This document shows positions 28,015 through 36,318 of a stretch of 64,000 nucleotides of DNA, one piece after another. The first letter of the stretch is position 1, and each line of letters begins with the position of its first letter. The stretch covers positions 124,001 to 188,000 of the forward strand of contig NZ_BMLT01000001.1 in assembly GCF_014645375.1 (NCBI RefSeq). Reading direction: 5' to 3'. Made by a program: the position numbers and the translations under genes. Origin of the DNA: Marinobacterium nitratireducens. Lineage in GTDB: Bacteria; Pseudomonadota; Gammaproteobacteria; Pseudomonadales; Balneatricaceae. The notes below the pieces were generated by a model, which was not told where the DNA came from, did not search any database, and saw nothing but the letters and a program-made list of their open reading frames with translations.

Positions 28015-29034
28015 TCAGCCGGCCGCTTCGACGCGGTTGCGCCCGCCTTCCTTGGCGTCGTACAGCGCCTGATCGGCTCGGCCTATGAAGTCGTCGATAC
28101 TGTCGCCGTCGCGGTATTCGGCGACGCCGAAGGATGCGGTGATCGAGCTGATGACCTCGCCGGACTTCTTCAGTTTGATGCGGATGGCCTGGATTTTCTC
28201 GCGCAGCAGCTCGGCGGTGTCCAGACACTGCTCGAGACCGGCGTTGGGGATCAGCACCGCGAACTCCTCGCCGCCGAAGCGAACCGGCAGCGCCGGATCC
28301 TGCAGCTGTTCCTTGAGCAGCTTGCCGACGTATTGCAGCACCTTGTCGCCCATCAGGTGACCGTATAGATCGTTGAAGGCCTTGAAATGGTCGACGTCGA
28401 GCATGATCAGGGTAAGTCTCGGTCTGTCGGCGGTGCCAAGCAGCTGTTCGATTTCGGCGTCGAAGACGCGGCGGTTGAACAGGCTTGTCAGCGGGTCGAT
28501 CCGGGCATCGTGCCGGCTCTGCACGAGTTCGGCCCTGAGCGCGTCGATTTCCGCACGCGCCTCGTCGATTCGCAGCTGAAACTGACGGGTTTCGGCGCTT
28601 ATGGCCGCGGTATTGAGCGCCAGGTTCTGGATGATCGATTCCAGCGGCAGGCGTTCGTTGTCGCTTTCGTTGAGGGCATCCAGACTGTCCTGCAGCACCT
28701 CGCTGTAGCTGCTGGTACGGCGTGCGGTGGCGTCGGCCTGGTGGTGCAGATCGTTCATCAACGAGATCAGATTGGCCTGCATGTCCTTTGCCGATTCCAG
28801 CTCATCGCGCAGCATGTGGTCACGAAACAGCTGCTCGCTGATCATCATCGGGCAGGTGCCGTAGGTTACGAGAGCCTCGTCGAGTTCGCTGTTGAGATCC
28901 GGCAGGCGGTTGGAAACGTACGTATACCAGAGAGCATAGTTCAGCGGATTCGGCGGTATGTTGTACTTCACCATCATCGGCACTGCCTGACGCAGGTAGG
29001 CCGCGGCCTGGCTCGAATTCTCGACGAACTTCAT
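28015..29034 (-). CDS. GGDEF diguanylate cyclase, soluble
   Basis: A 339-residue protein. Residues 1-170 are helical and without membrane segments (AVPMMVKYNIPPNPLNYALWYTY), resembling the helical input found in several Pseudomonas diguanylate cyclases. Residues ~175-335 are GGDEF, with DPLTSLFNRRVFD and the active motif G254-G-E-E-F258, so c-di-GMP synthesis is expected. The product-inhibition I-site (RxxD five residues before GGEEF) is absent; the segment reads LQDPALPVRF. It is divergent from the L,D-transpeptidase gene across a 258-nt gap with no other gene. Confidence 0.9.
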   Translation of the reverse strand: MKFVENSSQAAAYLRQAVPMMVKYNIPPNPLNYALWYTYVSNRLPDLNSELDEALVTYGTCPMMISEQLFRDHMLRDELESAKDMQANLISLMNDLHHQADATARRTSSYSEVLQDSLDALNESDNERLPLESIIQNLALNTAAISAETRQFQLRIDEARAEIDALRAELVQSRHDARIDPLTSLFNRRVFDAEIEQLLGTADRPRLTLIMLDVDHFKAFNDLYGHLMGDKVLQYVGKLLKEQLQDPALPVRFGGEEFAVLIPNAGLEQCLDTAELLREKIQAIRIKLKKSGEVISSITASFGVAEYRDGDSIDDFIGRADQALYDAKEGGRNRVEAAG

Positions 29035-29292
29035 AGCATTCCTTCAATAACGGCTTGAGGACTTCACATGCATGTCGGGCGCAACATCCAAACGGTCGTT
29101 CGAATTGCCCGGAACGCCAAATATATAGGACACCCATGGCTCTGTGCCAGCGTCCAGTCCAGAGCCTGGGGCCTTTATGCTTCCCGCCGCGACCGTCTTG
29201 AGGTAGTTTCAAGTCCAGTGTCGGCCGATTCGCGTATAAGCAGGGTTATCGGCTAGATGGGTTAATCTTTAAGAGTAAGTTCGGGGGGGCCT

Positions 29293-30513
29293 GTGCGCTA
29301 TCTGATCCGTTCCTGCCTGTGCCTGCTGCTTTTGCTGCCGGTCACGACGTCTGCGCGGGCGCAGTTCGCCGATGACTCCGGCACAGAACCTGCCGCCACG
29401 CGATTCGCATCCTACGACGAGGCGCTGACCTTCTATCGTCAGCTCGCCGAAACCTACAGCTGGCCGGCGCTGATGCCGTCCGGTGTGCTCCGGCCGGGTG
29501 ACCAGGATCCGGTGATCGCCGAAATCCGGCAGCGGCTGGTGCTACTTGGAGACCTGCCTTTCGTCGATCCGCAGGCGCAGGCCAATCCGTTTTATTTCGA
29601 CGAAGCGCTGCGCCAGGCGCTGGTGGCATTCCAGACGCGTCATGGTCTTGCGCCGGATGGCGTCTGGGGGCCCCGCACGCGCGAGGCGCTCGAGGTCAGC
29701 CCTCTGGCCCGCTATCGCCAGCTGAAGCTCAATCTCGAACGTCAGGAGCAGTTCGCGCAGCAGAGGGCGGCGCAGGGCCGCTATGTGCAAATCAACATTC
29801 CGGCCTATGAAATGCGCTACTTCGAGCAGGGGCAGGAGGTACTGCGCATGCGCGCCATCGTTGGCAAGCTGAAGGCCAAGACGCCATTGGTGGCAAGCGA
29901 GATCCGTACACTCGAACTCAATCCCGACTGGAACGTGCCAAGCGGTATTGCCTACCGCGATATCGTGCCCGATATCCAGGCGTCTGCGGATTACCTGGAT
30001 CATTCGGAGCTGCAGCTGGTGGAAGGTTATGGCGGCTCGATGCGGGTGCTGGCGCCCTGGCAGCTCGACTACAGCCGCCTGTATCGGGGACCTGCGCCGC
30101 AGCAGCGGTTCTGGCAGGCGCCGGGACCCCAGAACCCCCTGGGACAGCTGAAGTTCAACTTCCCCAACGACTATCAGGTCTACATGCACGGCACGCCCAG
30201 CCACAGTCTGTTTGGCCGCCCGGTACGGAATTTCAGCTCCGGCTGCATCCGCATCGAGTATCCCGAGACGCTGGCACGGCGGTTGTTCGGCGACGCCGGC
30301 CTCACGCCCGAGGGCACCTGGCGGTTCGAGGACATCATTGCCAGCGGCAAGAACCGGGTCCTGCGGCTGCCGCAGCCGGTGGCGGTGTACACGACGTACT
30401 GGACAGCCTGGCTGGACGAAAACAGGCAGCTGCAGTTCCGTGGCGACGTCTACGGGCTCGACCGCGAGGCGCTTGCCGCACAGCGCTCGGCAGGGGATCT
30501 CGCCGGTCCCTGA
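29293..30513 (+). CDS. L,D-transpeptidase (YcbB/LdtD-like) with peptidoglycan-binding domain
   Basis: A 406-residue periplasmic enzyme that cross-links or anchors peptidoglycan through 3-3 bonds. The start is GTG at 29293, preceded by a GGGGGG run. Residues 1-24 form a signal peptide (SCLCLLLLLPVTTSARA). A PG_binding_1 domain follows at about 65-130 (FQTRHGLAPDGVWGPRT). The YkuD catalytic domain ends with the nucleophile in HGTPSHSLFG and SSGCIRIE. The domain order resembles E. coli YcbB but it is shorter (406 against 615 residues), lacking the long N-terminal part. It is convergent with yigZ (stops 7 nt apart). Confidence 0.9.
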   Translation: MRYLIRSCLCLLLLLPVTTSARAQFADDSGTEPAATRFASYDEALTFYRQLAETYSWPALMPSGVLRPGDQDPVIAEIRQRLVLLGDLPFVDPQAQANPFYFDEALRQALVAFQTRHGLAPDGVWGPRTREALEVSPLARYRQLKLNLERQEQFAQQRAAQGRYVQINIPAYEMRYFEQGQEVLRMRAIVGKLKAKTPLVASEIRTLELNPDWNVPSGIAYRDIVPDIQASADYLDHSELQLVEGYGGSMRVLAPWQLDYSRLYRGPAPQQRFWQAPGPQNPLGQLKFNFPNDYQVYMHGTPSHSLFGRPVRNFSSGCIRIEYPETLARRLFGDAGLTPEGTWRFEDIIASGKNRVLRLPQPVAVYTTYWTAWLDENRQLQFRGDVYGLDREALAAQRSAGDLAGP

Positions 30514-30519
30514 CGGAAT

Positions 30520-31125
30520 TTAGTCCGCCACCAGGCGGACGTCGGGAAAGGGCGCAAGGCGTTGTTCGAGGGCTTTGTGCTGATCCTCTGTCAGTTCCAG
30601 CGACAGTTCCAGCTCCTCGCCCCAGTGGCGATCGGAGACCTCGAGCCCCAATTGTCGCAGCAACTGCTCGACGCTGCCGGTTTGGCGGTGCGGCGCCAGC
30701 AACCGCAGATTCCGGGTCGGTATCACGGCCTCGGTCGTCAGCTCGCTGAGGCAGTTCTGTACCGCCAGGCTGTATGCACGCACCAGGCCGCCGGCGCCGA
30801 GCTTGATGCCGCCGAAATAGCGCGTCACGACGACGGTGACTTCACCGAGCCCTGAGTGTTGCAGCACATTGAGCATGGGCTTGCCCGCGGTCCCCCTGGG
30901 CTCGCCGTCGTCACTGCTGTTCCAGAGGTTGTAGTCCCCCGGCGAGCCGGCAACGTAGCACCAGCAATTGTGGCTGGCGTCCGGGTAGCGGCCGCGGATG
31001 TCGTCGATAAACGCCTGTGCGGCTGCGGCGCCGCGGGTCGGCGCTGCGTGGCAGATGAAGCGGCTGTTCTTGATTTCCAGCTCGACGGTCAGCGCCTGCG
31101 CAGGCCGCTCGTACACCTCAGCCAT
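30520..31125 (-). CDS. yigZ: YigZ/IMPACT family protein
   Basis: A 201-residue protein with the UPF0029 N-terminal domain, including IKNSRFICHAAPT, SHNCWCYV, SDDGEPRGTAGKPML and VTRYFGGIKLGAGGLVRAY, and a C-terminal DUF1949 ferredoxin-like domain from about residue 135. The family is related to eukaryotic IMPACT, a translation regulator; the bacterial role is unresolved. Its ATG overlaps the CDF-transporter stop by eight bases, so the two are cotranscribed. Stops with the convergent transpeptidase gene are only 7 nt apart. A GTCCGCC/GGCGGAC hairpin (30532-30549) lies within its last codons. Confidence 0.92.
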   Translation of the reverse strand: MAEVYERPAQALTVELEIKNSRFICHAAPTRGAAAAQAFIDDIRGRYPDASHNCWCYVAGSPGDYNLWNSSDDGEPRGTAGKPMLNVLQHSGLGEVTVVVTRYFGGIKLGAGGLVRAYSLAVQNCLSELTTEAVIPTRNLRLLAPHRQTGSVEQLLRQLGLEVSDRHWGEELELSLELTEDQHKALEQRLAPFPDVRLVAD

Positions 31126-32272
31126 CGACCGGCGCCTGCCACAGTTGCAGGCGCCCGAACCAGTACAGCTGGTTCAGCGCGTCGTCGAGACGCCGTTGCA
31201 GGTCTCGGCCGCTGAGCCGGCATTCCGCCAGCGTCAGGCCGTCGATCTTGAGCTCGAGCTCGATGCGGGCGTTGACGTAGTGCAGTGTCAGCGACTCCCA
31301 GCGCAGTTGCGGGTCGATGGCGTCGAGCGCCTGGCGCAGCGACGCTTCGACCTCGGCACGTGTCGGCAGCGTGCTGCAGAACAGCTGGTCGTCGTCGTTG
31401 TAGGTGTCGATATGGAAAATGACCTGGTCGATATCGTCGAAGCGGCGCTTGAGCGTGCGCACCACGGCATCGCCGATGTAGTGACCCTCCGAGGCACTGA
31501 GGTGGCTGTCGACCTGGATATGCATTTCCAGCAGGCTCTGGCCACCCATCAGGCGGCTCTTGAGGCTGTGGACGCTGATGACGCCGTCGACTTCATGCAC
31601 CGCATCCTCGATCTCGCGGACCTGGTCCTCGGGCAGCGCGGTGTCGACCAGTTCCTTGATGCTCTTCCAGCACAGGTCCCAGCCGATCTTCGCCACCAGC
31701 AGGGCCACCAGCACCGCGGTCAGCGCGTCGAGCCAGGAAGCACCCAGCATGGTGCCGGCGATGCCGATCAGCACGACGATCGACGAGAAGGCGTCGGTAC
31801 GGCTGTGCCAGGCATTGGCGATAATCAGGTCTGACTTGAGTCGTTTGCCGGCGGCAAGGGTGTAGCGGAAAATCCACTCCTTGCTGACGACGGATATCCC
31901 CGCCACCAGCAAAGCGGCCCAGCCCGGCGTCGCCAGGAATTCGCGGCTGAGGATGACATCGATGCTGTCATAGGCCATGGCGCCCGCGACGGCGATCAGC
32001 AAGCCGCCGAGCATGACCGTGCCCAGGGTTTCGAAACGGGCGTGACCATATGGATGGTCCTGGTCCGGCTCCTTGTGCGCCAGTTTCAGTACCAGGATGA
32101 CCATGAAGTCGGTGCCGAGGTCCGACAGCGAATGGATGCCGTCGGCGACGAGCGCGTGGGAGTGCGCCAGCAGGCCGACAATGATCTTGGCGATGCCGAG
32201 AGCAGCATCCAGAGCGCTCCCGATAAGGGTGACCCGACGGGCTTCTCGTTGTCTCTGTTCGGCGCTGAGCAT
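31118..32272 (-). CDS. Cation diffusion facilitator (CDF) transporter
   Basis: A 384-residue divalent-metal/H+ antiporter of the CDF family. Site-A ligands are expected from HSLSD in TM2 (residues ~47-51) and HSRTD in TM5, an HxxxD/HxxxD pattern typical of zinc or iron/manganese carriers. Six membrane helices lie in the first ~215 residues. A cytoplasmic dimerisation domain follows (VISVHSLKSRLMGGQSLLE), plus an extra ~85-residue C-terminal extension (SLRQALDAIDPQLRWESL...) that ordinary CDFs of about 300 residues lack. The metal cannot be fixed from sequence. It starts after a 382-nt gap and overlaps yigZ by eight bases. Confidence 0.9.
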   Translation of the reverse strand: MLSAEQRQREARRVTLIGSALDAALGIAKIIVGLLAHSHALVADGIHSLSDLGTDFMVILVLKLAHKEPDQDHPYGHARFETLGTVMLGGLLIAVAGAMAYDSIDVILSREFLATPGWAALLVAGISVVSKEWIFRYTLAAGKRLKSDLIIANAWHSRTDAFSSIVVLIGIAGTMLGASWLDALTAVLVALLVAKIGWDLCWKSIKELVDTALPEDQVREIEDAVHEVDGVISVHSLKSRLMGGQSLLEMHIQVDSHLSASEGHYIGDAVVRTLKRRFDDIDQVIFHIDTYNDDDQLFCSTLPTRAEVEASLRQALDAIDPQLRWESLTLHYVNARIELELKIDGLTLAECRLSGRDLQRRLDDALNQLYWFGRLQLWQAPVDG

Positions 32273-32654
32273 TGCAATTCCGTTTTCGTAGATGCGCTGA
32301 TTCTACCGCCCGGATGCCGGACGGACCATAGAGCGGCGGGTGCCGTATGACGCACTGCAGCAGGGCGGGGCTGTAACGGGGGCTTTACATAGCAAAAACG
32401 CCCCGAAAGCGTCTGTATTTCAACCCTGTTGCCAATTATAGCCGCTATGTTGTTGTATTTTATGAAAAAACAACAGGTGTACAAAAAGTAATCAATTTGT
32501 AGGAAGCGACCTAGCCATGGGAAATGGAGGCCATTTTTGGCCTCTGGCCCACAGGCTTATCCACAGTTGGTGTGGGTATACTGTCGCACCGGCGTAACAA
32601 CTGCGCTCAAGTAACTGTTGATGGTTTTGCGGCCGCCGCCCGGCCGGCCAGGGC
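32273..32654. other. Intergenic region between queE and CDF gene
   Basis: No gene seen in this 382-nt gap. It contains a hairpin GAGGCCA-TTTT-TGGCCTC (32527-32544) about 110 nt past the queE stop, an AT-rich segment at about 32430-32500 likely to hold the CDF promoter, and an isolated DnaA-box-like TTATCCACA (32557-32565). A TGTTGT...ACAACA half-palindrome lies near 32450-32475. Confidence 0.4.
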
Positions 32655-33287
32655 TCAGTCGATCCCCAGTATCTTGTGGGACTGCAGGCTCAGCTTCCAC
32701 TGCGGGTGCGCCAGACAATATTCGATACACTGCCGCTGGTGGCGTGGTGCATCGGGACCGTCCAGCGCCTGCAGGTAAAAGTGTTCGAATTCGAGCCGGT
32801 CGAAACGTTCGGGCGGCGCCAGCAGCTGCGGATAGACCAGTTTGAGCTCCTGACCGCGGGTTACCACCAGTTCGGTGCCAGCCTTGGGGCTGACGCAGAT
32901 CCAGTCGATACCATCGGGCAGAGGCCTTGTGCCGTTGGTTTCAACGGCGATCTCGAAACCTGCGGCGTGGAATGCCTCGATCAGCGCGGCATCGAGCTGC
33001 AGCGCCGGCTCGCCGCCGGTGCAGACAAGGTAAGGCTTGCCGCCGCCATGCGCAGGCCAGAAGGATCTGGCGGCAGTTGCCAGTTCCTGCGGCGTGGCGA
33101 ATTTGCCGCCGTTCTGGCCGTCGGTACCGACAAAATCGGTATCGCAGAAGTCGCAGATGGCTCCGCTTCTGTCCTGCTCCCGGCCTGACCACAGATTGCA
33201 GCCGGCGAAGCGGCAGAATACCGCCGGCCGGCCACTCTGGGCGCCTTCGCCCTGCAGGGTGTAGAACATTTCTTTGACGCTGTACAT
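32655..33287 (-). CDS. queE: 7-carboxy-7-deazaguanine synthase
   Basis: A 210-residue radical SAM enzyme that makes 7-carboxy-7-deazaguanine from 6-carboxytetrahydropterin for queuosine synthesis. It uses the divergent CX14CX2C cluster motif: C30, C45 and C48 (AGCNLW...AICDFCDTDFVG), as in the Burkholderia and gammaproteobacterial enzymes, instead of CX3CX2C. The N-terminal KEMFYTLQGEGAQSGRPAVF is diagnostic, and TGGEPALQLD and SPKAG follow. It starts one nt after the rdgC stop, so the two form an operon, although queC and queD are not nearby. A 382-nt gap follows before the CDF gene. Confidence 0.94.
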   Translation of the reverse strand: MYSVKEMFYTLQGEGAQSGRPAVFCRFAGCNLWSGREQDRSGAICDFCDTDFVGTDGQNGGKFATPQELATAARSFWPAHGGGKPYLVCTGGEPALQLDAALIEAFHAAGFEIAVETNGTRPLPDGIDWICVSPKAGTELVVTRGQELKLVYPQLLAPPERFDRLEFEHFYLQALDGPDAPRHQRQCIEYCLAHPQWKLSLQSHKILGID

Positions 33288-33288
33288 G

Positions 33289-34203
33289 TTACTGTCCTGC
33301 GGTGTTTTCCCCGCCGAAGGCCTGCAGCAGGTCCGGCATCAGGCGCGTCAGCTCGAGGCCCAGCTGAGCAACGTCGGCATCGAAGCGCGCCAGTTCGTCG
33401 TCGGCCACGTCCTGCTGCTGTTCCCGGAACTGGTCGGTCTGCTTGAGGCGATGGACGCTGAGGTCTTCGTGCAGCATGAAACGCAGGTTCTCGTCCCATT
33501 CCAGTGCAAGTTTGGCGACTCTTTTGCCGGCTTCCAAGTGGGCGACGATTTCGCTGCTGGTCAGGTCCTGCCCCTTGATGCGGATCACACCGCCCTCGAC
33601 CAGGTTGTCCTTGAGCTCGGCTTCGTCGAGCAGCTGCAGCGATACCGGCAGCGGCTGCTGCTGTTCCAGCCAGTGGCTCATGACCGCCGACGGCGACTGC
33701 TTGACGTCCGGCAGTACCACCGGCAGGCTGCCGATGCTGGTGCGAAGCTGGCTGAGCAGTTCCTCGGCGCGTTTGTGGCTGGAGGCGTCGACCAGCACCC
33801 AGCCGGCCTGAGGCGCGATCAGGGCCCAGGTCTGCTGGCGTCGGCTGAACGCCCGCGGCAGCAAATCCAGAATGATTTCGTCCTTGAGCTGATTGCGCTC
33901 ACGACGATAGACCTTGCGTGCCTGCTGGTGTTCGATTTCCTCGACCTTCTCCTCGAGGATTTCCCTGATCACGCCGCCCGGCAGAATCTTTTCCTCTTTC
34001 TGGGCGCAGATCAGAAAGTATCCCGCACAGTGATAGACCAGCTGATCGGGCAGGCCCTTGCAGGGCGGTATCCAGCCGTAGCGGCTCATCTCCTGACTGC
34101 CGCAGGGCTGAAATGCATGTTCAGCGAGGGCGGTCTCCAGGCTTTGGGCGTCCTTGTCGAAAGTGCCTGTCAGGCGATAAAAGATCAGATTTTTGAACCA
34201 CAT
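33289..34203 (-). CDS. rdgC: Recombination-associated protein RdgC
   Basis: A 304-residue homologue of RdgC, the ring-shaped DNA-binding protein that limits RecA filament use. It begins MWFKNLIFYRLTGTF and continues with YGWIPP, LQLLDEAELKDN and LVRSQQ-type residues, matching E. coli RdgC (303 residues) from end to end. It is predicted cytoplasmic, without membrane segments. It lies directly upstream of queE (one nt between stop and start). The next gene upstream, apt, ends 199 nt away and is separated by a hairpin and period-7 array. Confidence 0.95.
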   Translation of the reverse strand: MWFKNLIFYRLTGTFDKDAQSLETALAEHAFQPCGSQEMSRYGWIPPCKGLPDQLVYHCAGYFLICAQKEEKILPGGVIREILEEKVEEIEHQQARKVYRRERNQLKDEIILDLLPRAFSRRQQTWALIAPQAGWVLVDASSHKRAEELLSQLRTSIGSLPVVLPDVKQSPSAVMSHWLEQQQPLPVSLQLLDEAELKDNLVEGGVIRIKGQDLTSSEIVAHLEAGKRVAKLALEWDENLRFMLHEDLSVHRLKQTDQFREQQQDVADDELARFDADVAQLGLELTRLMPDLLQAFGGENTAGQ

Positions 34204-34341
34204 AGTCTTCTTTGCCGGCTTGATGAGGCAGCTATTCTAACGGCTGGGGCGGGAAATGCCATGCGTCGGGAGAGTCATTTATCGAGGCTCGGGAAAGCGC
34301 TCGGTACAGGTAGGGTTCTAAAATGCGATTGAGGCTGGCGC

Positions 34342-34397
34342 GTGACAGGTGACAGGTGACAGGGTGGCGGGTCACCCGTAACGCGTCACCTGTCACC
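34342..34397 (-). repeat. Period-7 array folding into a 13-bp hairpin after apt
   Basis: Three copies of GTGACAG (34342-34362) and later GTCACCC, GTAACGC, GTCACCT, GTCACCG form the array. Arms GGTGACAGGTGAC (34348-34360) and GTCACCTGTCACC (34385-34397) are a perfect 13-bp inverted repeat. It begins five nt past the apt stop and could terminate or stabilise the apt transcript; there is no U-run. Confidence 0.6.
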
Positions 34398-34402
34398 GCT
34401 AC

Positions 34403-34945
34403 TCAGAGCCCTTCGTAGGCCAGCAGCGTGTGCACCGGTATCCCGGCGTCCTGAATGCGTGTGGAGCCCTCGAGATCCGGCAGGTCGATCAGTGCGGCGG
34501 CTTCGTAGACGCTGGCGCCGAGCTCCTTGATCAGGGTGCTGGCGGCCAGGATGGTGCCGCCGGTGGCGATCAGGTCGTCGAAGATCAGCACCTTGTCGCC
34601 CGGTCCTACCGAATCCGTCTGCATTTCCACCGCCGCGGTACCGTATTCGAGCCTGTATTCGGCGTGGATGGTCTCGCCGGGGAGCTTGCCCTTCTTGCGT
34701 ACCAGCACCAGCGGGATGTTCAGGTGGTAGGCCATGATGGAGCTGATCAGGAAGCCGCGTGCGTCGATACTGGCGATATGGGTAATTTCGGTACCGATAT
34801 AGCGCTGAATAAAATCGTCGGCGACCATCCGCAACGCCTTGGGATCCTTGAACAGCGGCGTGATGTCCCGGAACATGACACCTTTTTCGGGCCAGTCCGG
34901 AATGGTGCGAATCACGGATTTTACGTAGCACTCGTCATAGGACAT
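34403..34945 (-). CDS. apt: Adenine phosphoribosyltransferase
   Basis: A 180-residue purine-salvage enzyme that joins adenine and PRPP to make AMP. The start at 34945 (MSYDECYVKSVIRTIPDWP) has AAGGAG eight nt before it; the frame runs 124 codons further upstream, but through REP and spacer DNA, so that part is rejected. The PRPP-binding signature VLIFDDLIATGGTI lies near residue 120, and ASIDARGFLISS is the type I PRTase loop. It is the gene downstream of fnr, matching the apt-anr-hemN order in Pseudomonas. A possible plus-strand small RNA is encoded just upstream. Confidence 0.94.
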   Translation of the reverse strand: MSYDECYVKSVIRTIPDWPEKGVMFRDITPLFKDPKALRMVADDFIQRYIGTEITHIASIDARGFLISSIMAYHLNIPLVLVRKKGKLPGETIHAEYRLEYGTAAVEMQTDSVGPGDKVLIFDDLIATGGTILAASTLIKELGASVYEAAALIDLPDLEGSTRIQDAGIPVHTLLAYEGL

Positions 34946-34984
34946 GCAGCTGACTCCTTGGTGCGAAAATGCATTCAAATTGAT

Positions 34985-35107
34985 ATGGCTCAATGTCGGC
35001 GATGCTATCACAGGTTTTAATGCAGGTGTTGGGTTACCGGCCAGAAATGGCCTTTCAACTGTGCAGCTTGCGCCGCATTCTCCGGCAACGGGGAATGCGG
35101 TTTTTTT
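34985..35107 (+). ncRNA. Candidate small RNA on the plus strand
   Basis: No plus-strand gene lies near, yet there is a strong intrinsic terminator (35073-35107) preceded by a second hairpin, GGCCA-GAAA-TGGCC (35039-35052). A weak promoter-like pair, TTGATA then TGCTAT with 17 nt between, is at about 34979-35007, so the exact 5' end is uncertain. It is divergent from apt and may be antisense to the apt leader. No known RNA family is recognised. Confidence 0.4.
35073..35107 (+). terminator. Intrinsic terminator, plus strand
   Basis: CCGCATTCTCC and GGGGAATGCGG form an 11-bp stem (one T-G pair) around GGCAAC, followed by seven T's at 35101-35107. On the minus strand the T run would be upstream, so it acts only rightward. 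Confidence 0.8.
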
Positions 35108-35253
35108 ATGAATAGCGAAATGCGAAAAGCGTGACAGTTGACGTATCGGGAGGGCGTGTGGGTTCTTTAGCCGCGCCCCGCGGCGAACCGGAGGCGAATC
35201 GGTCGGCACGCTGTGTGACTCCCTTCGCGGCGGGGCGCCGCTCCCACGCTTTC

Positions 35254-35332
35254 GTAGGAGCTCGCTCCGCGAGCGATTTGCCAGGACGAAGGAGGAGGCC
35301 TCGTAGGGTTCGCCCACGGAGTGGGCTCCTAC
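35254..35332. repeat. REP-like doublet
   Basis: Same design as 26474-26550: GTAGGA, hairpin GCTCGC-TCC-GCGAGC, about 30 nt spacer, hairpin GCCCAC-GGA-GTGGGC, TCCTAC. Another GC-rich inverted pair lies just before it (about 35170-35245, GCCGCGCCCCGCGGC and its diverged partner). The whole apt-fnr gap (34946-35399) holds no gene other than the small-RNA candidate. Confidence 0.65.
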
Positions 35333-35363
35333 GAATCGATCAGTCGGCTGAGGATGCGTGATA

Positions 35364-35392
35364 GGTGACGCGTCAGCCGTAACGCGTCACCG
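35364..35392 (-). repeat. Period-7 array with 9-bp inverted repeat after fnr
   Basis: GTGACGC, GTCAGCC, GTAACGC and GTCACCG form four heptamers; GGTGACGCG (35364-35372) and CGCGTCACC (35383-35391) are perfect 9-bp arms. It ends eight nt before the fnr stop codon and shares CGTAACGCGTCACC with the apt-side array. Confidence 0.6.
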
Positions 35393-35399
35393 CCTTGCC

Positions 35400-36170
35400 T
35401 CAGGCGTTTTTTACTTCGAGGTCGCTGTTCTCGGCCGGACACTCGCCGGAGAGGCGGTAGAGCTCGGGGAGGTCCAGCACTTCGACTTCCTTGCCTTCGA
35501 CCTGAATCAGACCGCTTTTCTGGAAGCGGGTAAAGATGCGGCTGACGGTTTCGACCGCGAGGCCGAGATAGTTGCCGATCTCGTTGCGGGACATCGACAG
35601 GCGGAAGCGGGTCTTGGAATAACCGCGCACGTCGAAACGCTGCGACAACTTGATCAGGAAGGTGGCGATGCGCTCCTCGGCGGTTTTTTTCGACAGCAGC
35701 AGCATCATCTGCTGGTCGTCCCGAATTTCCTTGCTCATGGTGCGCATGATCTGGCGCCGCAATTCAGGCAGCTCGCCAGCCAGTTCGTCCAGGCGGGTGA
35801 AGGGGATTTCGCAAACGGTGGTGGTTTCCAGAACCTTGGCCGAGACCGGGTAGGTGCCGGAGTCTACGCCGCTCAGGCCCACCAGCTCGCCCGGAAAATA
35901 AAACCCGGTAATCTGCTCTTCGCCCTCGTTGGTGATGGAGTAGCTCTTGATGGTGCCGGCTCGCAGCGCGTACAGCGACGTGAACGGCTGTCCCTGGCGG
36001 AACAGGTGTTCGCCCTTCTTGAGCGGGCGGCTCTTGTCGATGATATTGTCCAGACGTTCTATCTCGGTCATGTTGAGCGAGACCGGCAGACAGAGCGAGC
36101 TCAGAGTGCAGTTGCTGCAGTGTGCCTGCTGCAGGCTGCGGAGCTTTCCTTCGGTTTTGCTTTCGGCCAT
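35400..36170 (-). CDS. fnr: FNR/ANR oxygen-responsive transcription regulator
   Basis: A 256-residue CRP/FNR-family regulator. Four cysteines for an oxygen-labile [4Fe-4S] cluster are present: C18, C21 and C27 in [11 protein letters not shown], and C120 in TTVCEIP. The cyclic-nucleotide-like beta-roll spans ~35-150, and the helix-turn-helix [19 protein letters not shown] keeps the E, S and R that read TTGAT half-sites. It should activate ccoNOQP and hemN under low oxygen; FNR boxes are present near both. The order fnr-hemN-cco matches the anr region of Pseudomonas. No good FNR box was found upstream of fnr itself. Confidence 0.95.
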   Translation of the reverse strand: MAESKTEGKLRSLQQAHCSNCTLSSLCLPVSLNMTEIERLDNIIDKSRPLKKGEHLFRQGQPFTSLYALRAGTIKSYSITNEGEEQITGFYFPGELVGLSGVDSGTYPVSAKVLETTTVCEIPFTRLDELAGELPELRRQIMRTMSKEIRDDQQMMLLLSKKTAEERIATFLIKLSQRFDVRGYSKTRFRLSMSRNEIGNYLGLAVETVSRIFTRFQKSGLIQVEGKEVEVLDLPELYRLSGECPAENSDLEVKNA

Positions 36171-36318
36171 CGTGGGGTCCTGTGCATTCGGGAGAGGGCG
36201 GCGTGGCCCTTATCCTCGTTATTATGCGTGAAGCTGGGGGCGGGGTGAAGGCGCAGGCCCGTAAAGCGCCTGCGACAAAAGTCTAGTTGATCGTCGTAAT
36301 GCGCCGGATACCGGGGGC

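Noticed and set aside
32557-32565. TTATCCACA (DnaA-box consensus)
   Set aside because: A single copy. No cluster of boxes, no dnaA, dnaN or gidA nearby, so it is not evidence of an origin.
34341-34400. Mobile-element end beside apt
   Set aside because: The inverted repeat is part of a period-7 array, with no transposase and no target-site duplication.
34946-35317. 124-codon N-terminal extension of apt
   Set aside because: Encodes spacer, REP and terminator DNA. The ATG at 34945 has AAGGAG and matches the family.
36245-36275. Terminator after hemN
   Set aside because: CGCAGGC/GCCTGCG arms form a short hairpin but no T-run follows on the minus strand, so I could not support a terminator call.
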